From: Strigamia acuminata
Lineage: Eukaryota; Arthropoda; Chilopoda; Geophilomorpha; Linotaeniidae
Length of the DNA: 64,000 nucleotides
Direction: 5' to 3'
Assembly (NCBI GenBank): GCA_949358305.1
Contig: OX442323.1
Coordinates: 4,650,001-4,714,000 of the forward strand
The number at the start of each line of letters is the position of its first letter. The stretch's first letter is position 1. A program made the position numbers and the translations under genes. A model generated the notes under the pieces. That model saw only the letters and a program-made list of their open reading frames with translations, made no database searches and was not told where the DNA came from. Positions 1 through 9,794 of the stretch are shown here, in pieces.

Positions 1-546
1 TTTTTAGAATAAACAAAGATGTTCCCCGTGAATGTTTGCACGTGCACAAAGAGAAAAGTAAAAAAAAAACATCACGCTAAAATTCGAAATTAAAAATTGT
101 TGAAAAGTTCATGCATCTTCTTTATTTCACTCCACGTATATTAACAATTAATTCTGCCCAGAATGTAAGTGGTCAATAGTGTTAGTTTGCGCCATTTGCA
201 GTGCCCAGTCCAGTAGTAGTTAGATCTGTGGTTTAACACGAGTCTATGCAAAATTCTATCATTGTGGCACTATTGTTTATGTCTTTATTAATGTCACACC
301 TTCCAGCAATCCAAGTTGATCCAACATGAAACTTGGAATAAAATTGCAACCAATATTCTTAAGCGTTTTTAATTACCAACACCAAAAAGTAAGTAAAGTA
401 CATTTTTTCTTTCGTAATTGTATGGTTGGGCAGACATTTGTGTTGGCTATGGGGAGTAGCCACCACAGAGATAGATGCCCAAGACACATTCTTAAAAAAT
501 ATATTCACAGTTGTTAATTTAATTTTTTTTTAAATTTTTTTTCTAG
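1..546 (+). other. 3' flank of an off-window B-type CAP gene, then the A1 upstream region
   Basis: No coding sequence is supported here. The first ~200 bases match the sequence after the B-type genes at 23,340 and 27,550 and, inverted, near 31,200, including an AATAAA-containing motif near position 8. The window therefore opens just after another B-type CAP gene. Around 450 there is an ATGGGGAGT where intact family members have ATGG followed by a GTAAGT donor. The equivalent site upstream of A2 reads ATGGGAAGT. Both look like first-exon donors that have decayed. Confidence 0.5.
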
Positions 547-2171
547 GTTTCTTAACTGCCTTATTTTTATGTGTGAGCATCGCCACCACTACTCTTGGAT
601 GTGCTTATCTTCCATATGGAGAAGATCACACTATGTGTCAATACGAGGCAGAGGCATGTTCACCTTCAGCGAGAGTATTTCCCAGCGATGTTGCAGAGGA
701 AGCCGTTAGATTGCATAATGAAAAGAGACAGCTTGTTGCTAGTGGTCAACAGTCGGGTCAACCATCTGCATCCAACATGAAGATATTGGTAATAAAAAAC
801 AAATAAATGCTTTTAAATGAATATCCCTCAGATGGGCAACCGTATACCAATTTTGGGACAACACTCTTCTGGAATAGGAAAACTTTTTTTAGGTTTTATA
901 TAATTTTCTGAAAATTTCTGACTTTGTTCACACAACAAAAATGTTTGTTTAAAAAAAATTGAAGTGTTCTGAACATTATTTATTTATTTATTCACTTTTG
1001 AAAATTCTGCCCCTTAGAAATTCCAGCTTAAATTTAAGTTGGCTTCTCCCAATCTTTTAAAAGCGCTTATACTTAGTGCTTCCAATTTTTATCAGCAGAC
1101 ACCGTGTGGCGCTAGTAGTCCAACACAAGTAATTACACTGTTCCATTTCTGGCTAAAATATACATTTAAAATTAAATTTTTTGGGATAAATTAAACTTTT
1201 TCACTTAAAATTAATTTTCTTGACTAAAAATTAATTTTCTTGGCTCAACAACAGTAGCGCCAAGTGCGACAATTTTTCGCACTACCCTAACAGCGCTTAA
1301 GGTAACGGCCTTCCGGATTTAATTATTTTGTCCCAAATTTGGTACATTATGGGCACCAAAGTGTCGTCTTTGGAGATTGTCCATCTGAGGGATATTATCA
1401 ATTGCTTCGTTGTGTGTGTAGGTTTGGGATGACGAGCTAGCCACTATCGCGCAGAGATGGGCTGATCAGTGCACATTTGACCACGACACAAACAGAAGAT
1501 CTCGTGAGATTAATTTATCATTTATATATTTATATCGTTTAAAATTTTCTTTATTTCTTTAGAAAGTTTTCATGATGTTGGACAGAATATTTACATCAGC
1601 TTTAATGCTGGTTCCGACAGAAAGGTTGAGATAAAAGCCGCTGTAGATTCTTGGTACAATGAAGTGACAGACCCGGGGTTTGACAGTGAATATGTAAATT
1701 CATTCGAATTTGGTTCAGGAACTGGGCATTACACTCAGGTTTACAGTTTTAGCAAGAGGGGAATAACATACTGTACTGATTTAAAATTCTTTGGTTCGGT
1801 AGATGGTTTGGGCCAAAACTTCTGCAGTTGGTTGTGGTTATTCAATTTACCCTAAGGATGACCAATATGCACAATTGGTAGTCTGCAATTATGGTCCTGG
1901 GTAAGCGAGTAATCAAGAGTTCTTGTAAGGGACTATAAGGGGCTGATTTGCAAACTGCAGTTTGCGATGTAATGTTATAAGTTTTTTATTGTGTGATTTC
2001 TATATAGAGGAAATATGATGCAAGCTCAAATGTATAAAATAGGAGATCCGTGCAGTGAATGCAAGGATGGCTGTTCTGGAGAATTTAGCGCTCTGTGCAG
2101 TAAGAAACATTATTTGGTATAGATATTTTAAAACAAATCTTAAAATGTTATATTTTTTTTATCTAGTATAA
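547..2171 (+). CDS. CAP/SCP secreted protein A1 (venom-allergen-5-like), first exon not found
   Basis: Coding exons are 547-788, 1422-1503, 1563-1738, 1803-1900, 2008-2099 and 2167-2171. All junctions are GT-AG and keep frame. The protein has a hydrophobic signal segment ending in LGC, a Cys-containing hinge ([12 protein letters not shown]), the helix [21 protein letters not shown], then CAP motif 1 (GHYTQ at an exon end, followed by [13 protein letters not shown]) and CAP motif 2 ([10 protein letters not shown]). A C-terminal Cys-rich tail ends in ALC. CAP proteins are extracellular, and in arthropods include venom and salivary proteins; the molecular activity is unknown. The normal 4-nt ATGG exon is missing: the candidate near 450 lacks a donor and a stop precedes exon 2 in frame. 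Translation start is therefore unresolved and the gene may be 5'-defective. Intron 2 carries a MITE absent from the copy at 23.9 kb. Confidence 0.8.
825..1391. mobile_element. MITE in A1 intron, TIR CCCTCAGATGG, 4-bp TSD ATAT
   Basis: The element is 567 bp, begins CCCTCAGATGG and ends CCATCTGAGGG. ATAT lies on each side (821-824 and 1392-1395). The paralogous intron at 24,160-24,219 has the uninterrupted site GAATATTATC, so the insertion and its 4-bp duplication are read directly. No ORF is present, so it is a non-autonomous DNA transposon. The superfamily is not settled: CCCT termini with a 4-bp duplication recall piggyBac, but ATAT is not TTAA. Confidence 0.85.
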
Positions 2172-2480
2172 GAAATGTTGAAAATGTAGCAAAAGGTTTA
2201 TAATCAAGAATAGATTGTATACGGCAACAACGAAAATTAAAATTATTAGAACTACATATTTTTGTTCTTATTTTATTTAAAACGTGGTGACCAGAGAATT
2301 TTGGTATTTCTCAGACCGGGAAAAAACACTGGAAAGGGTTTCTGCTGTCAACTATGTGTCATTTTGACAAAGGAAATTTTCTTTGTGATAAAATATATAA
2401 ATATGTAAGGAAATGGATCGCTGTGACGGTTGCAATAATTGATTGCAGCCAATCAGGACAGAGGATTCTGCAAGGTGTTG
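2172..2480. other. Intergenic stretch after A1
   Basis: This is an AT-rich 3' flank. I see no gene, repeat or RNA I can support between the A1 stop and the palindrome. Confidence 0.4.
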
Positions 2481-2597
2481 GTCTGTGGCTTGATCACCAC
2501 CACCAACATAAAACAACACTCGTGTGTTGTTTTATGTTCAACATAAAACAACACTCGTGTGTTGTTTTATGTTGGTGGTGGTAATCAAGCCACAGAC
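2481..2597. repeat. 117-bp near-perfect palindrome
   Basis: The sequence is its own reverse complement around position 2539, starting GTCTGTGGCTTGAT and ending ATCAAGCCACAGAC. Each half also contains a smaller dyad, AACATAAAACAACAC then TCGT then its complement, so the block could form one long hairpin or two side-by-side hairpins. It directly precedes a copia pol fragment. Origin unknown. Confidence 0.9.
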
Positions 2598-2599
2598 TG

Positions 2600-3001
2600 T
2601 TGCTAAGAATGGTGGACATTTATTATTATTCCCCAGATGGAAAACGTTGCCGATCAATGTCTGATGTCCGCAGATGGCATGAAAGCAGACATGAGGTTTT
2701 TGATTCTGCAGACTATGACTTTACTCGTGCGCATGTACCGGTTGAACTTTTACTGCCGAGAAGAAAGGCCAAAGCTCATTCAACAGTTCTAAGACACGAC
2801 TCGACCGAAGACGAAATTGACCAGGAAGAAACAGATGAGGACATGTTTCATGAATGTCATCATGTGTCCTTGGAACCTGCCACTTACGGAGAAGCAGTTA
2901 GTGGGCCGCACAGCGAGGAATGGAAAGCATCAATGGAGGACGAAATCTCAACTCTGAAGGGACTTCAAGCGACCATTGGGCCTTGCTGCAAGGCACAGTA
3001 A
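2600..3001 (+). mobile_element. Ty1/copia pol fragment (linker plus start of reverse transcriptase)
   Basis: This is a 133-codon open frame with no introns. Its C-terminal part (EPATYGEAVSGPHSEEWKAS) matches the conserved start of the Ty1/copia reverse transcriptase domain. The frame then diverges and stops at 2999-3001, so catalytic RT, RNase H and the rest are absent. The N-terminal part has a short segment, VDIYYYSPDGKRCRS, that resembles the core strand-loop of methyl-CpG-binding-type domains. Acidic stretches lie between the two. This is a dead remnant, not a host gene. Confidence 0.65.
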
Positions 3002-3490
3002 CGGCAATGTTGATCCGACCTTGCTGCCAATGCGGCCTTCGGCAACCCAGCAACCAAGGTGAACACACTAACCCTTAGACAACTACGGCAATGAAGACTA
3101 TTAATCCCAAACTGTGAGTTCTTTGTCTCTGTATTACATCGTGAATGGTGTCCAAACGCCCCATGAGGCGACCGACTGCCACTCACAACTCTTTGATACA
3201 TTTTAAAAATTGCATTTATTTTTTAGGGCAAACAAATTTGTTCCTAATGATTATTTGCATACAGAAACCACAATGTGAACTTGAATGAAGAGTAAATTGA
3301 AGAAAAAAAATTGGTAACATTGTCAAGGATTTGTAAAATTTGAAATTAAAGAAATGTTTTTGAAAAGTTCATACATCTTGTCTGTTTCATTTCATACAAG
3401 TGGTCAATAGTGTAACCTTTTATTTAACTTGTATTTTTTTTTCATAATTGTGTGGTTGGCCATGGGAAGTGGTCTAAGACACATACTACA
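3002..3490. other. Intergenic region upstream of A2
   Basis: No gene is seen. From ~3205 the sequence resembles the upstream region of A1 (3' flank of a B gene, then the AAAGTTCAT region), showing that A1 and A2 arose from the same tandem unit. Confidence 0.4.
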
Positions 3491-3493
3491 AAA

Positions 3494-4558
3494 ATGTACG
3501 TAATTAATATACTTTCTTTTTTTTCAGGTTTCTTAACTGCAGTGTTTTTGTGTCTGAGCATTGCCACTACTGTTCTTGGATGTGAATATGCTGCGTTTGG
3601 GTCTGATCACACCATGTGCAAATTTAAGGAAAACGCATGTGCACCTTTGGCAAGAAAATTTACCAGCGAAGAAGCAAAGGTAGTGGTTAGATTGCATAAT
3701 GAAAAGAGACAGTATGTTGCCAGTGGTCAACAGTCAGGTCAACCATCTGCATCCAACATGAAAGAATTGGTAACAGAATGAAATAAATCTTTTTAAATAC
3801 GGTAAATATATTTATTGTGCGTTATAGGTTTGGAATGAAGAGTTAGCTACTGTAGCACAGAGATGGGCTGATCAGTGTAAATTTGGTCACGATAAAAACA
3901 GAAAATCCCGTAATATTAATTGATGATTACCTTACTTTTAATTCGTGTATTTATATTTTTTTAAATTTCTTTATTTATTTAGATAGTTATTCGTTTGTTG
4001 GACAAAATGTTTACATCCGTGGAACTACTCGTGCCGGCAATAAGGATCAGATGAAATATGCTCTCAAAGCTTGGTACGGCGAAGTGATTAAACCTGGATT
4101 TGACAGTAAAAATATAAATCCATTCAAATTTACTCCTAAATCCGGGCATTACACTCAGGTTTGTACTTTTAGCCATCGAGGAATAAATACTATAGTGACT
4201 TTTAATTTTTTTTTGGTTTTCTAGGTGGTTTGGGCTGAGACTTTTACCGTTGGGTGTGGTTATTCATATTATCATAAGGGTAAATATTATTTTACAGTCG
4301 TAGTCTGCAATTATGGTCCTGGGTAAGCTAGTAATCAAACTATAGTTAGTGATGAAATCTTATAAGTTTTGTTTTGTGTACGATTTGTGTAGAGGAAATA
4401 TTTGGAATGCTCCGATGTATAAAGTAGGAAAACCATGCAGTCAATGCACAAATGGTTGTTCTAAAACCTATAATGCCCTGTGTAGTAAGTAACATTATTT
4501 GGTATATATTTTTTAAAATACTATTAAAAATCTTATACATTTTTTTTATCTAGATTAA
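3494..4558 (+). CDS. CAP/SCP secreted protein A2 (venom-allergen-5-like)
   Basis: Coding exons are 3494-3769, 3828-3909, 3983-4158, 4225-4322, 4393-4484 and 4554-4558. They sum to 729 nt, or 242 residues. The normal ATGG-plus-intron start is not intact upstream (ATGGGAAGT near 3465). The sequence that would be the intron end is, however, open in frame from an ATG at 3494 and adds a hydrophobic [11 protein letters not shown] ahead of the usual GFLTAVFLC, so an unspliced start still gives a signal peptide. If an unseen first exon is spliced at 3527/3528, the rest is unchanged. Motifs present are [40 protein letters not shown] then [23 protein letters not shown], and a tail with CSQCTNGCS. The last coding exon is five nucleotides. 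Likely secreted; function beyond the CAP fold unknown. Confidence 0.82.
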
Positions 4559-4799
4559 GATATTTTGAAAATGTAGTAAAAGGTCTCTAATCAGGATACA
4601 TTGTATACTAATCAAGAAATATTAAAATCATTACAAGCATATTTATGTTCTCATAGGGTTATTTATTATATTAAACACACAATTCTAACACACAATACTT
4701 GCGGTCTTTGTGATATTCTTCGTGAATGTTGTCATATAAAAACCACAGTGTATACGTGTATAAAGTAAAAAAAAAAATAATGAATAAATAATAATAATA

Positions 4800-5200
4800 T
4801 GTTGAATTGTATTCACCCACTGGTGAAGCAGAAGTCTGGAAACTCGCTCCATCTGTTGCATAAGTTTAGAAACTTCAGTGATTTTCCATGTAGACTCATT
4901 TGCATAATTTCACAAAAGCAAGAAAACAATTGTTTTTGATGCAGCTAACATTTCTGAAGTGATAATGGGCAAAGCACCAGAGTTAAGTATGGATGAAAAG
5001 CGAATTGCCATGAATATGCATGCAAAGAAGAAAACATTGGCTGAAATTGCTGACCACCTTCAAGTATGAATTCAAGATGATAGTGGACAGATAAAACGAG
5101 TGAAAAAACGATCTGAAAGGCCCCAATGCACAACAACATTAAGTTTCTTTTGTGGGAAGAAATCAAAAGTTGACTTCTCCGACTTATTTGACTTGCATGT
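4800..5200 (+). mobile_element. Tc1-like transposon fragment: 5' TIR plus transposase N-terminus
   Basis: The left terminus TGTTGAATTGTATTCACCC follows a TA and matches the inverse of the terminus at 29,320-29,339. From ~4958 a frame reads MGKAPELSMDEKRIAM and LAEIADHLQV, typical of the N-terminal HTH DNA-binding region of Tc1 transposases, but it hits a stop at ~5067. The catalytic part is missing. The same N-terminal piece recurs at 24,595-24,850. Confidence 0.75.
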
Positions 5201-5418
5201 CTGTTCTCTGCTGGCTACTCCACATCCATTCAATCATACAATTTAACTTTACTGATTTATAAATATTATATTCAAAATTATTACTTTATGCTTTACATAG
5301 TGAACAAAACGATTTTATACAACAATAAGCCTTTAGCCACATGTGTGGGAAATTTTATGTATCATGTCAGTTAAAGTATTGACAATTGCATTGTCATGTG
5401 CTCTACGACAGCTGTAAA

Positions 5419-5628
5419 ATGGGTAAGTTACATAGAAATGAGTTGTGTGTGCTAGGTAATTCACTTGATTTATTATTTTTATCGTTTATAGCTCTCTCAA
5501 CTGCAGTGTTTTTAGTTTCGTGCTTTGCTGCTACTGTTCAAGGGGCAGCCCGTTCAACACCACGATGCCAGGTTACCGAGCAGGATTACCGAACAGTAAG
5601 AAGCATTCGTATAGTTCCAGAGTTGTAA
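5419..5628 (+). pseudogene. B-type CAP signal-peptide exons reading into new sequence
   Basis: Exon 1 is the 4-nt ATGG (5419-5422) followed by a GTAAGT donor, and exon 2 begins at 5492 after TTTATAG. Together they encode MALSTAVFLVSCFAATVQG, the signal peptide of the B-type CAP genes. The usual exon-2 donor is gone, so the frame continues for ~26 codons (RCQVTEQDYRTVRSIRIVPEL) to a stop at 5626-5628. No CAP domain follows. It is either a dead fragment or a ~46-residue secreted peptide; I favour a fragment. Confidence 0.55.
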
Positions 5629-5679
5629 CAACTCAGTCAAAAAATAGAATCAAATTTAAAAAATGTTTGTTTTTCCCCA

Positions 5680-5927
5680 CATGGTTCAAAAATACACTGG
5701 AATTATATTGCAATGTATTTTGAAATACATTTTTGCGTGCTATTGGCTTGCAAATGATGAAATGTGTTTGCAATAATATTATTTGCCAAATATGAATGCA
5801 TTTTCAAATGCTTTTTTAAAAAATTGTATTATGGAATGCATTATTTAATGTATACAAGTAATATACTTAATTTGGAATGAATTAAGTGAAAAGCAGTGTG
5901 TTGTAAAATATATTTTTGAACCATATG
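5680..5927. mobile_element. MITE of the GGTTCAAAAATA family, copy 1
   Basis: Termini are CATGGTTCAAAAATACA and, inverted, TTTTTGAACCATATG. The interior is very AT-rich with further inverted stretches. Related copies lie at 9795-10075, 26175-26411 and 32471-32710, each directly downstream of a B-type signal-peptide exon. The insertion therefore predates duplication of the B genes. Confidence 0.7.
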
Positions 5928-6364
5928 GATTAGTTTAGTTTAGTTTTTATTTTATTGTTCTACGAGGCCTTCCTCTGGTGGAGGACCGAGCAACCGTGTT
6001 ATCAGTGGTTGTTTAATACCCCTGGTGATAAAACATTTAAACTCTGATCTAAAGGAAGTTCCTTCAAACCACAGTAGCACAATAGACAGGTGACATCTTT
6101 GATGTGCTCAGGGTCACCTGCACATAGGAATTGTCAGTGTTGAGATGTTTTTCTCTGTATAGAAAAACCATAAGATAATTTTTATAATTAAGAATAAAAT
6201 TAAAAAAAATTTTGTTGTTTGATATCGGTGCGGGAAACTGAAGTAGAGTTGCTGTCACGTGTGTTCCGCGTTGTGATGTTTACCATCAAGAAGTGAATAG
6301 GGATCCGTTGACATGTGTGGCTAAACAATATACTTTAGGTCGAATTAGGTGAAAAAATCCAATT
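5928..6364. other. Unassigned stretch, probably transposon remains
   Basis: I see no supported gene. It lies between the MITE and the pogo/Tigger transposase remnant, and may be the eroded 3' part of that element, but I cannot identify its left terminus. Confidence 0.3.
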
Positions 6365-6610
6365 TTAGCACCAAGCACTATTTTTTTGTAAACCTTGATT
6401 ACCACTTGCAAGTTTCATGTTAATTTTATCCCGATTCCTTAAAATTGTTGAAATTGTAGAACGGTACAAATTAAACTCTTCTGCTACAATTGATGGCTTC
6501 ATGCCATTATCAATGGCATGAATAATGTTCAGCTTGTCGTAAATCAAAATTGCCTTTCATTTGGCAGCCATTTTCATTTTCCTTTGTTTTCTAAATATGG
6601 GCATCGGATG
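6365..6610 (-). mobile_element. pogo/Tigger transposase N-terminal HTH fragment
   Basis: On the minus strand a frame reads YDKLNIIHAIDNGMKPSIVA then FNLYRSTISTILRNRDKI. This is the CENP-B/psq-type helix-turn-helix at the N-terminus of pogo/Tigger transposases. The frame ends at ~6365 with no DDE catalytic domain. The element's 5' end lies on the other side of the LTR insertion, at 9191-9420, so the Tigger copy was split by the retrotransposon. Confidence 0.7.
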
Positions 6611-6797
6611 TGGAGTGTTCTGACTCCATTTTGTATTTGCGTACTTTATGACGCGCCCGCTTACGCGAGCGCCCTCTGTACTATTTGCATTTTATTAAAC
6701 ACACTTATGTTAATTTCCAACTAAGACATGGCTGCTTATTTCGACCACTCATAATTTTATCCACTTTCATCAATTATTCGACGATAAGAACACATTA
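6611..6797 (+). repeat. 5' LTR of the pol-deleted element
   Basis: 187 bp, matched base for base as far as I can read by 9004-9190. It begins TG and ends TTA. Confidence 0.9.
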
Positions 6798-6974
6798 TTG
6801 GCGACGAGGTATGAATTTCAACAAAGAATCCACGATCTTCTGTGACTTTTTGTGTGTTTTTCCCGTCGTTTGATGTCAAATTGGACTTGCTGACCACGCG
6901 TTGACCGTTAGGCTTAGCACCTTGTATCGTGAGTTTTTGTGCCGTTTTCATCGAAATTTTTTTTGCCGTGAATT

Positions 6975-8129
6975 ATGCCGTTGTCGGGAACCCCCGAGAA
7001 ATACAACCCGCAAGACGACTGGGCGACGTACGTGCTTCAAATGAGTTGCGTGTTCGCCTGCAACAAAGTTGTCGACGACGCCGACAAAGTGAACACGCTT
7101 TTGTCGTGCGTGGGAATGGCCACGTTCGCGAAAATCGTCGATTTGACCCGGCCAAAGGACCCCACGACCATGAAGTACAAGGAAATAGTGGACCTGATGG
7201 AAAAACATCAAAAACCGAAGCCCATTGCGCAAGGCGAAATTGTGCGGTTCCGCAACCGTAAACGAAATAAGGGCGAGACTGTTAGCGACTTCGCGGCGGC
7301 CCTTCATTCCCTCACCAAATACTGCAATTTCGGTGAAAATCAGGACGACGAAATGAGGAACCAGTTCATCGTCGGCCTAAATATGCGGCAAGTACAAGAA
7401 ACCTTATATTTGCAAAAGGACTTGACCTTCGCCAAGGCGCTCGAGGCGGCCACTTCTGCAGAAATCGCCGGAGCAGATGTTTCTTCCTTCGTGGATCCCC
7501 AACAGTCGGTGCATCACGTTGATAAAGGCGGGAACTCCTCCAGAAACGTTGCGAATTCGCCTAAAAGTGGCAAACGCTCCTCGAGGGGCACCACTGGATC
7601 ATCTCAAGAGCAGTCGGATCGTCCCCAGTCGCAACACGAAAATGTCAAGTGTAAACATTGCGGCAGGTCGGGACACCGCCACGATGAGTGTAGATTCCGC
7701 AATGCAACGTGCCATGGCTGCGGCATTGAGGGGCACATTAAGCCCATCTGTCGGTCCACCAAGCTTTCAGCGTCCGCTCATCACACCACTGTGTCGGCAC
7801 CTCGCAAGCTGACATTTTACACCGTTCGTACGAGGAAGCCTAAAACCCCGATCGCGGTGAATGAAGTGTCCATCAGGCCGACCAAACCACTAGTTCTCGA
7901 GCTTCGAATCGCTCAGACGCTGTTATGGATGGAAATTGACACTGGAGCTGGCGCCACAATCATCAGTCGCGCGATGCATAATAAATATTTTTCTCAGTTC
8001 CAGATCCAACCACTTTCCACTGAATTTTCGTCGTACGATGGCCATTCCTTGCCGATGATGGGCGTGTGCATCGTTCCAGTTGCCGTTGTGTGTGGCCGAA
8101 CACGGTCAAGTTCCGTTGCTCGGACGTGA
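6975..8129 (+). CDS. Ty3-like Gag with two zinc knuckles and N-terminal part of the protease
   Basis: 384 codons starting at an ATG after an AT-rich leader. The first ~170 residues look like a retrotransposon capsid (MEKHQKPKPIAQGEIVRF and a following helical region). Two CCHC zinc knuckles, CKHCGRSGHRHDEC and CHGCGIEGHIKPIC, lie near residues 220-255. An aspartic protease active site, MEIDTGAGATIIS, lies near residue 318. The frame then stops, and the protease C-terminus (QVPLLGRDWMDEFGL) continues in another frame from ~8100. The element thus has either a frameshift lesion or a programmed shift at this point. Confidence 0.8.
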   Translation: MPLSGTPEKYNPQDDWATYVLQMSCVFACNKVVDDADKVNTLLSCVGMATFAKIVDLTRPKDPTTMKYKEIVDLMEKHQKPKPIAQGEIVRFRNRKRNKGETVSDFAAALHSLTKYCNFGENQDDEMRNQFIVGLNMRQVQETLYLQKDLTFAKALEAATSAEIAGADVSSFVDPQQSVHHVDKGGNSSRNVANSPKSGKRSSRGTTGSSQEQSDRPQSQHENVKCKHCGRSGHRHDECRFRNATCHGCGIEGHIKPICRSTKLSASAHHTTVSAPRKLTFYTVRTRKPKTPIAVNEVSIRPTKPLVLELRIAQTLLWMEIDTGAGATIISRAMHNKYFSQFQIQPLSTEFSSYDGHSLPMMGVCIVPVAVVCGRTRSSSVART

Positions 8130-8781
8130 CTGGATGGACGAATTCGGTTTGCTGCACGCTGCTGGTGCGGCCCTTCGTTCCGTAATTCATCATGCTGCTG
8201 CCGGTGTTCCTCCGAAATTCGCTCGCAAACGTGCGACTCGACAGCGGGCTGCAGACCCAAACAACTTGGAATTGGCCGCCACCATCGCTCCAACTCGCGA
8301 AATGGAAGCGTTTCCTGCGCCGCAAGACGATCCATCTCTGCCGTCGACTGTTGCTGCCCCTGCGTACGAAGCGGCTTCTCCTGTGGCTGCGGCAGCTAAA
8401 GATGCTGCGCCGCAGTGCTCCGCCAGTGCAGCTGATCGCGAGACGTTGCGGACGATTTTGGACAAACGTAAACACGTTTCCCGCGACGAAATTGGCCGGG
8501 TCAACGTGGCACCGCCGGCGCTTGAAAAGGAATTGCGTAAACGAATGGTAATTTCGCCTTCTCGCTCAATTGAAGGGGATGAGCGTCATTCTGGCCCATT
8601 TGTTGTGCCTCAGAACTCCACTGAGATTCCGCCAATTGTTCAAGCTCAACCTCAACTCGCGGCTCCTGACCAACCCCAGCCAAATATGCTTATTCCAATT
8701 CCTAACTCACCTCCGAGATTTCCTATTCCGTTGCTTCCTCCTCTTCCGCCGTCACCTCCTGCGCTTCAGTCCTTGCCTTAA
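8080..8781 (+). CDS. Protease C-terminus fused to a proline/alanine-rich region (deleted pol)
   Basis: This overlapping frame begins with the end of the retroviral-type aspartic protease (LLGRDWMDEFGL) and continues into low-complexity Ala/Pro-rich sequence ending in PSPPALQSLP. No RT, RNase H or integrase motif is present. The beginning is not an independent start; it is the continuation of the preceding frame. I treat it as the residue of pol after a large internal deletion. Confidence 0.6.
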   Translation: MPLCVAEHGQVPLLGRDWMDEFGLLHAAGAALRSVIHHAAAGVPPKFARKRATRQRAADPNNLELAATIAPTREMEAFPAPQDDPSLPSTVAAPAYEAASPVAAAAKDAAPQCSASAADRETLRTILDKRKHVSRDEIGRVNVAPPALEKELRKRMVISPSRSIEGDERHSGPFVVPQNSTEIPPIVQAQPQLAAPDQPQPNMLIPIPNSPPRFPIPLLPPLPPSPPALQSLP

Positions 8782-9003
8782 TTACCTCCGCAAGCAGCTC
8801 GCATTGTACGGCCAGCCAGGAAAAGAAAGCCAACGCGATTTTACGGTTTTCCAGTGAATTTAAATTATGGATTGAGTTTGTAATTTGTTTAGTTAATTTG
8901 TTTTATTGTAATTCGATCTTAGTATGTTACATTTGTTTGTTATCACATTTGAATTTATTTGTATTTGAATTGCTCCCTTGTTGGTTCTCAATTAAGGGGA
9001 TGA

Positions 9004-9190
9004 TGGAGTGTTCTGACTCCATTTTGTATTTGCGTACTTTATGACGCGCCCGCTTACGCGAGCGCCCTCTGTACTATTTGCATTTTATTAAACACACTTA
9101 TGTTAATTTCCAACTAAGACATGGCTGCTTATTTCGACCACTCATAATTTTATCCACTTTCATCAATTATTCGACGATAAGAACACATTA
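9004..9190 (+). repeat. 3' LTR of the pol-deleted element
   Basis: Identical in length (187 bp) and apparently in sequence to 6611-6797. It is followed by the GGATG target duplication. Confidence 0.9.
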
Positions 9191-9420
9191 GGATGTTGTG
9201 AGTCATGTGATCAGTTTTGAAAATTTGTCGTAACGAGAGCTTATGGGTATTATAGTGTACCTGAAACTTGTTTGTTATAACGAATAATTCGTTATATCGA
9301 AATTCGTTATAACGAAAATATTTAACATGGTGTTCGATGGCTAGCCAATCAAGTCATTTTTAACAATTCGTTATAGCGATAATTCGTTATATCGCGATTC
9401 GTTATAAAGAGTTTCGACTG
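9191..9420 (-). mobile_element. 5' terminal region of the split pogo/Tigger element
   Basis: Read on the minus strand it starts CAGTCGAAACTC, the canonical pogo/Tigger-type terminus, next to a TA at 9421-9422. Inside are several copies of the sub-terminal motif TTCGTTATA and its variants in both orientations. Together with 6365-6610 this makes one Tigger copy interrupted by the LTR element. Confidence 0.75.
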
Positions 9421-9794
9421 TATTATTTTATGCCTTACATAATGATCGCGAACAAAACGATTTGTGTACAATAAAAATCTTCAGCCACATGTCAGTTAAA
9501 GTATTGACAGTTGCATTGTCGTGTGCTCAGCGACAGCTGTTCGTGGATTGAGGAAGGATGATTGTACTGTACGTACGTACATCTTCATTTATTGTGTTCA
9601 TAAATACAGTCCGCAATGTGAGTTTGCTTATCATTAGTCTTCTGATACTCTACTAAAATGGGTAAGTTACATACAAATGAATTGTATGTGCTATTGATTA
9701 ATTTTTTTTATCGTTTATAGCTCTCTCAACTGCAGTGTTTTTAGTTTTCTGCTTTGCTTCTACTGTTCAAGGGCAAGTGGTAAGTTAACTTTGA

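Larger units (their letters stand above)
6611..9190 (+). mobile_element. 2.6-kb LTR retrotransposon, pol-deleted (gag-protease only)
   Basis: The two 187-bp LTRs (6611-6797 and 9004-9190) start TGGAGTGTTCTG, end GAACACATTA and appear identical. GGATG flanks both sides (6606-6610 and 9191-9195), a 5-bp target duplication. The sequence after the first LTR, TTGGCGACGAGG, is the likely primer-binding site, and AATTAAGGGGATGA before the second LTR is the likely polypurine tract. Gag and part of the protease are present. Reverse transcriptase, RNase H and integrase are absent, while a typical Ty3-type pol C-terminal tail (VRPARKRKPTRF, ~8810) remains just before the 3' end. It is therefore an internally deleted, non-autonomous but recent insertion. 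Confidence 0.88.

Noticed and set aside
326-517. 63-codon ORF near the start as the first exon of A1
   Set aside because: Its CAAAAA/GTAAGT donor would join A1 exon 2 in the wrong phase and give an immediate stop.
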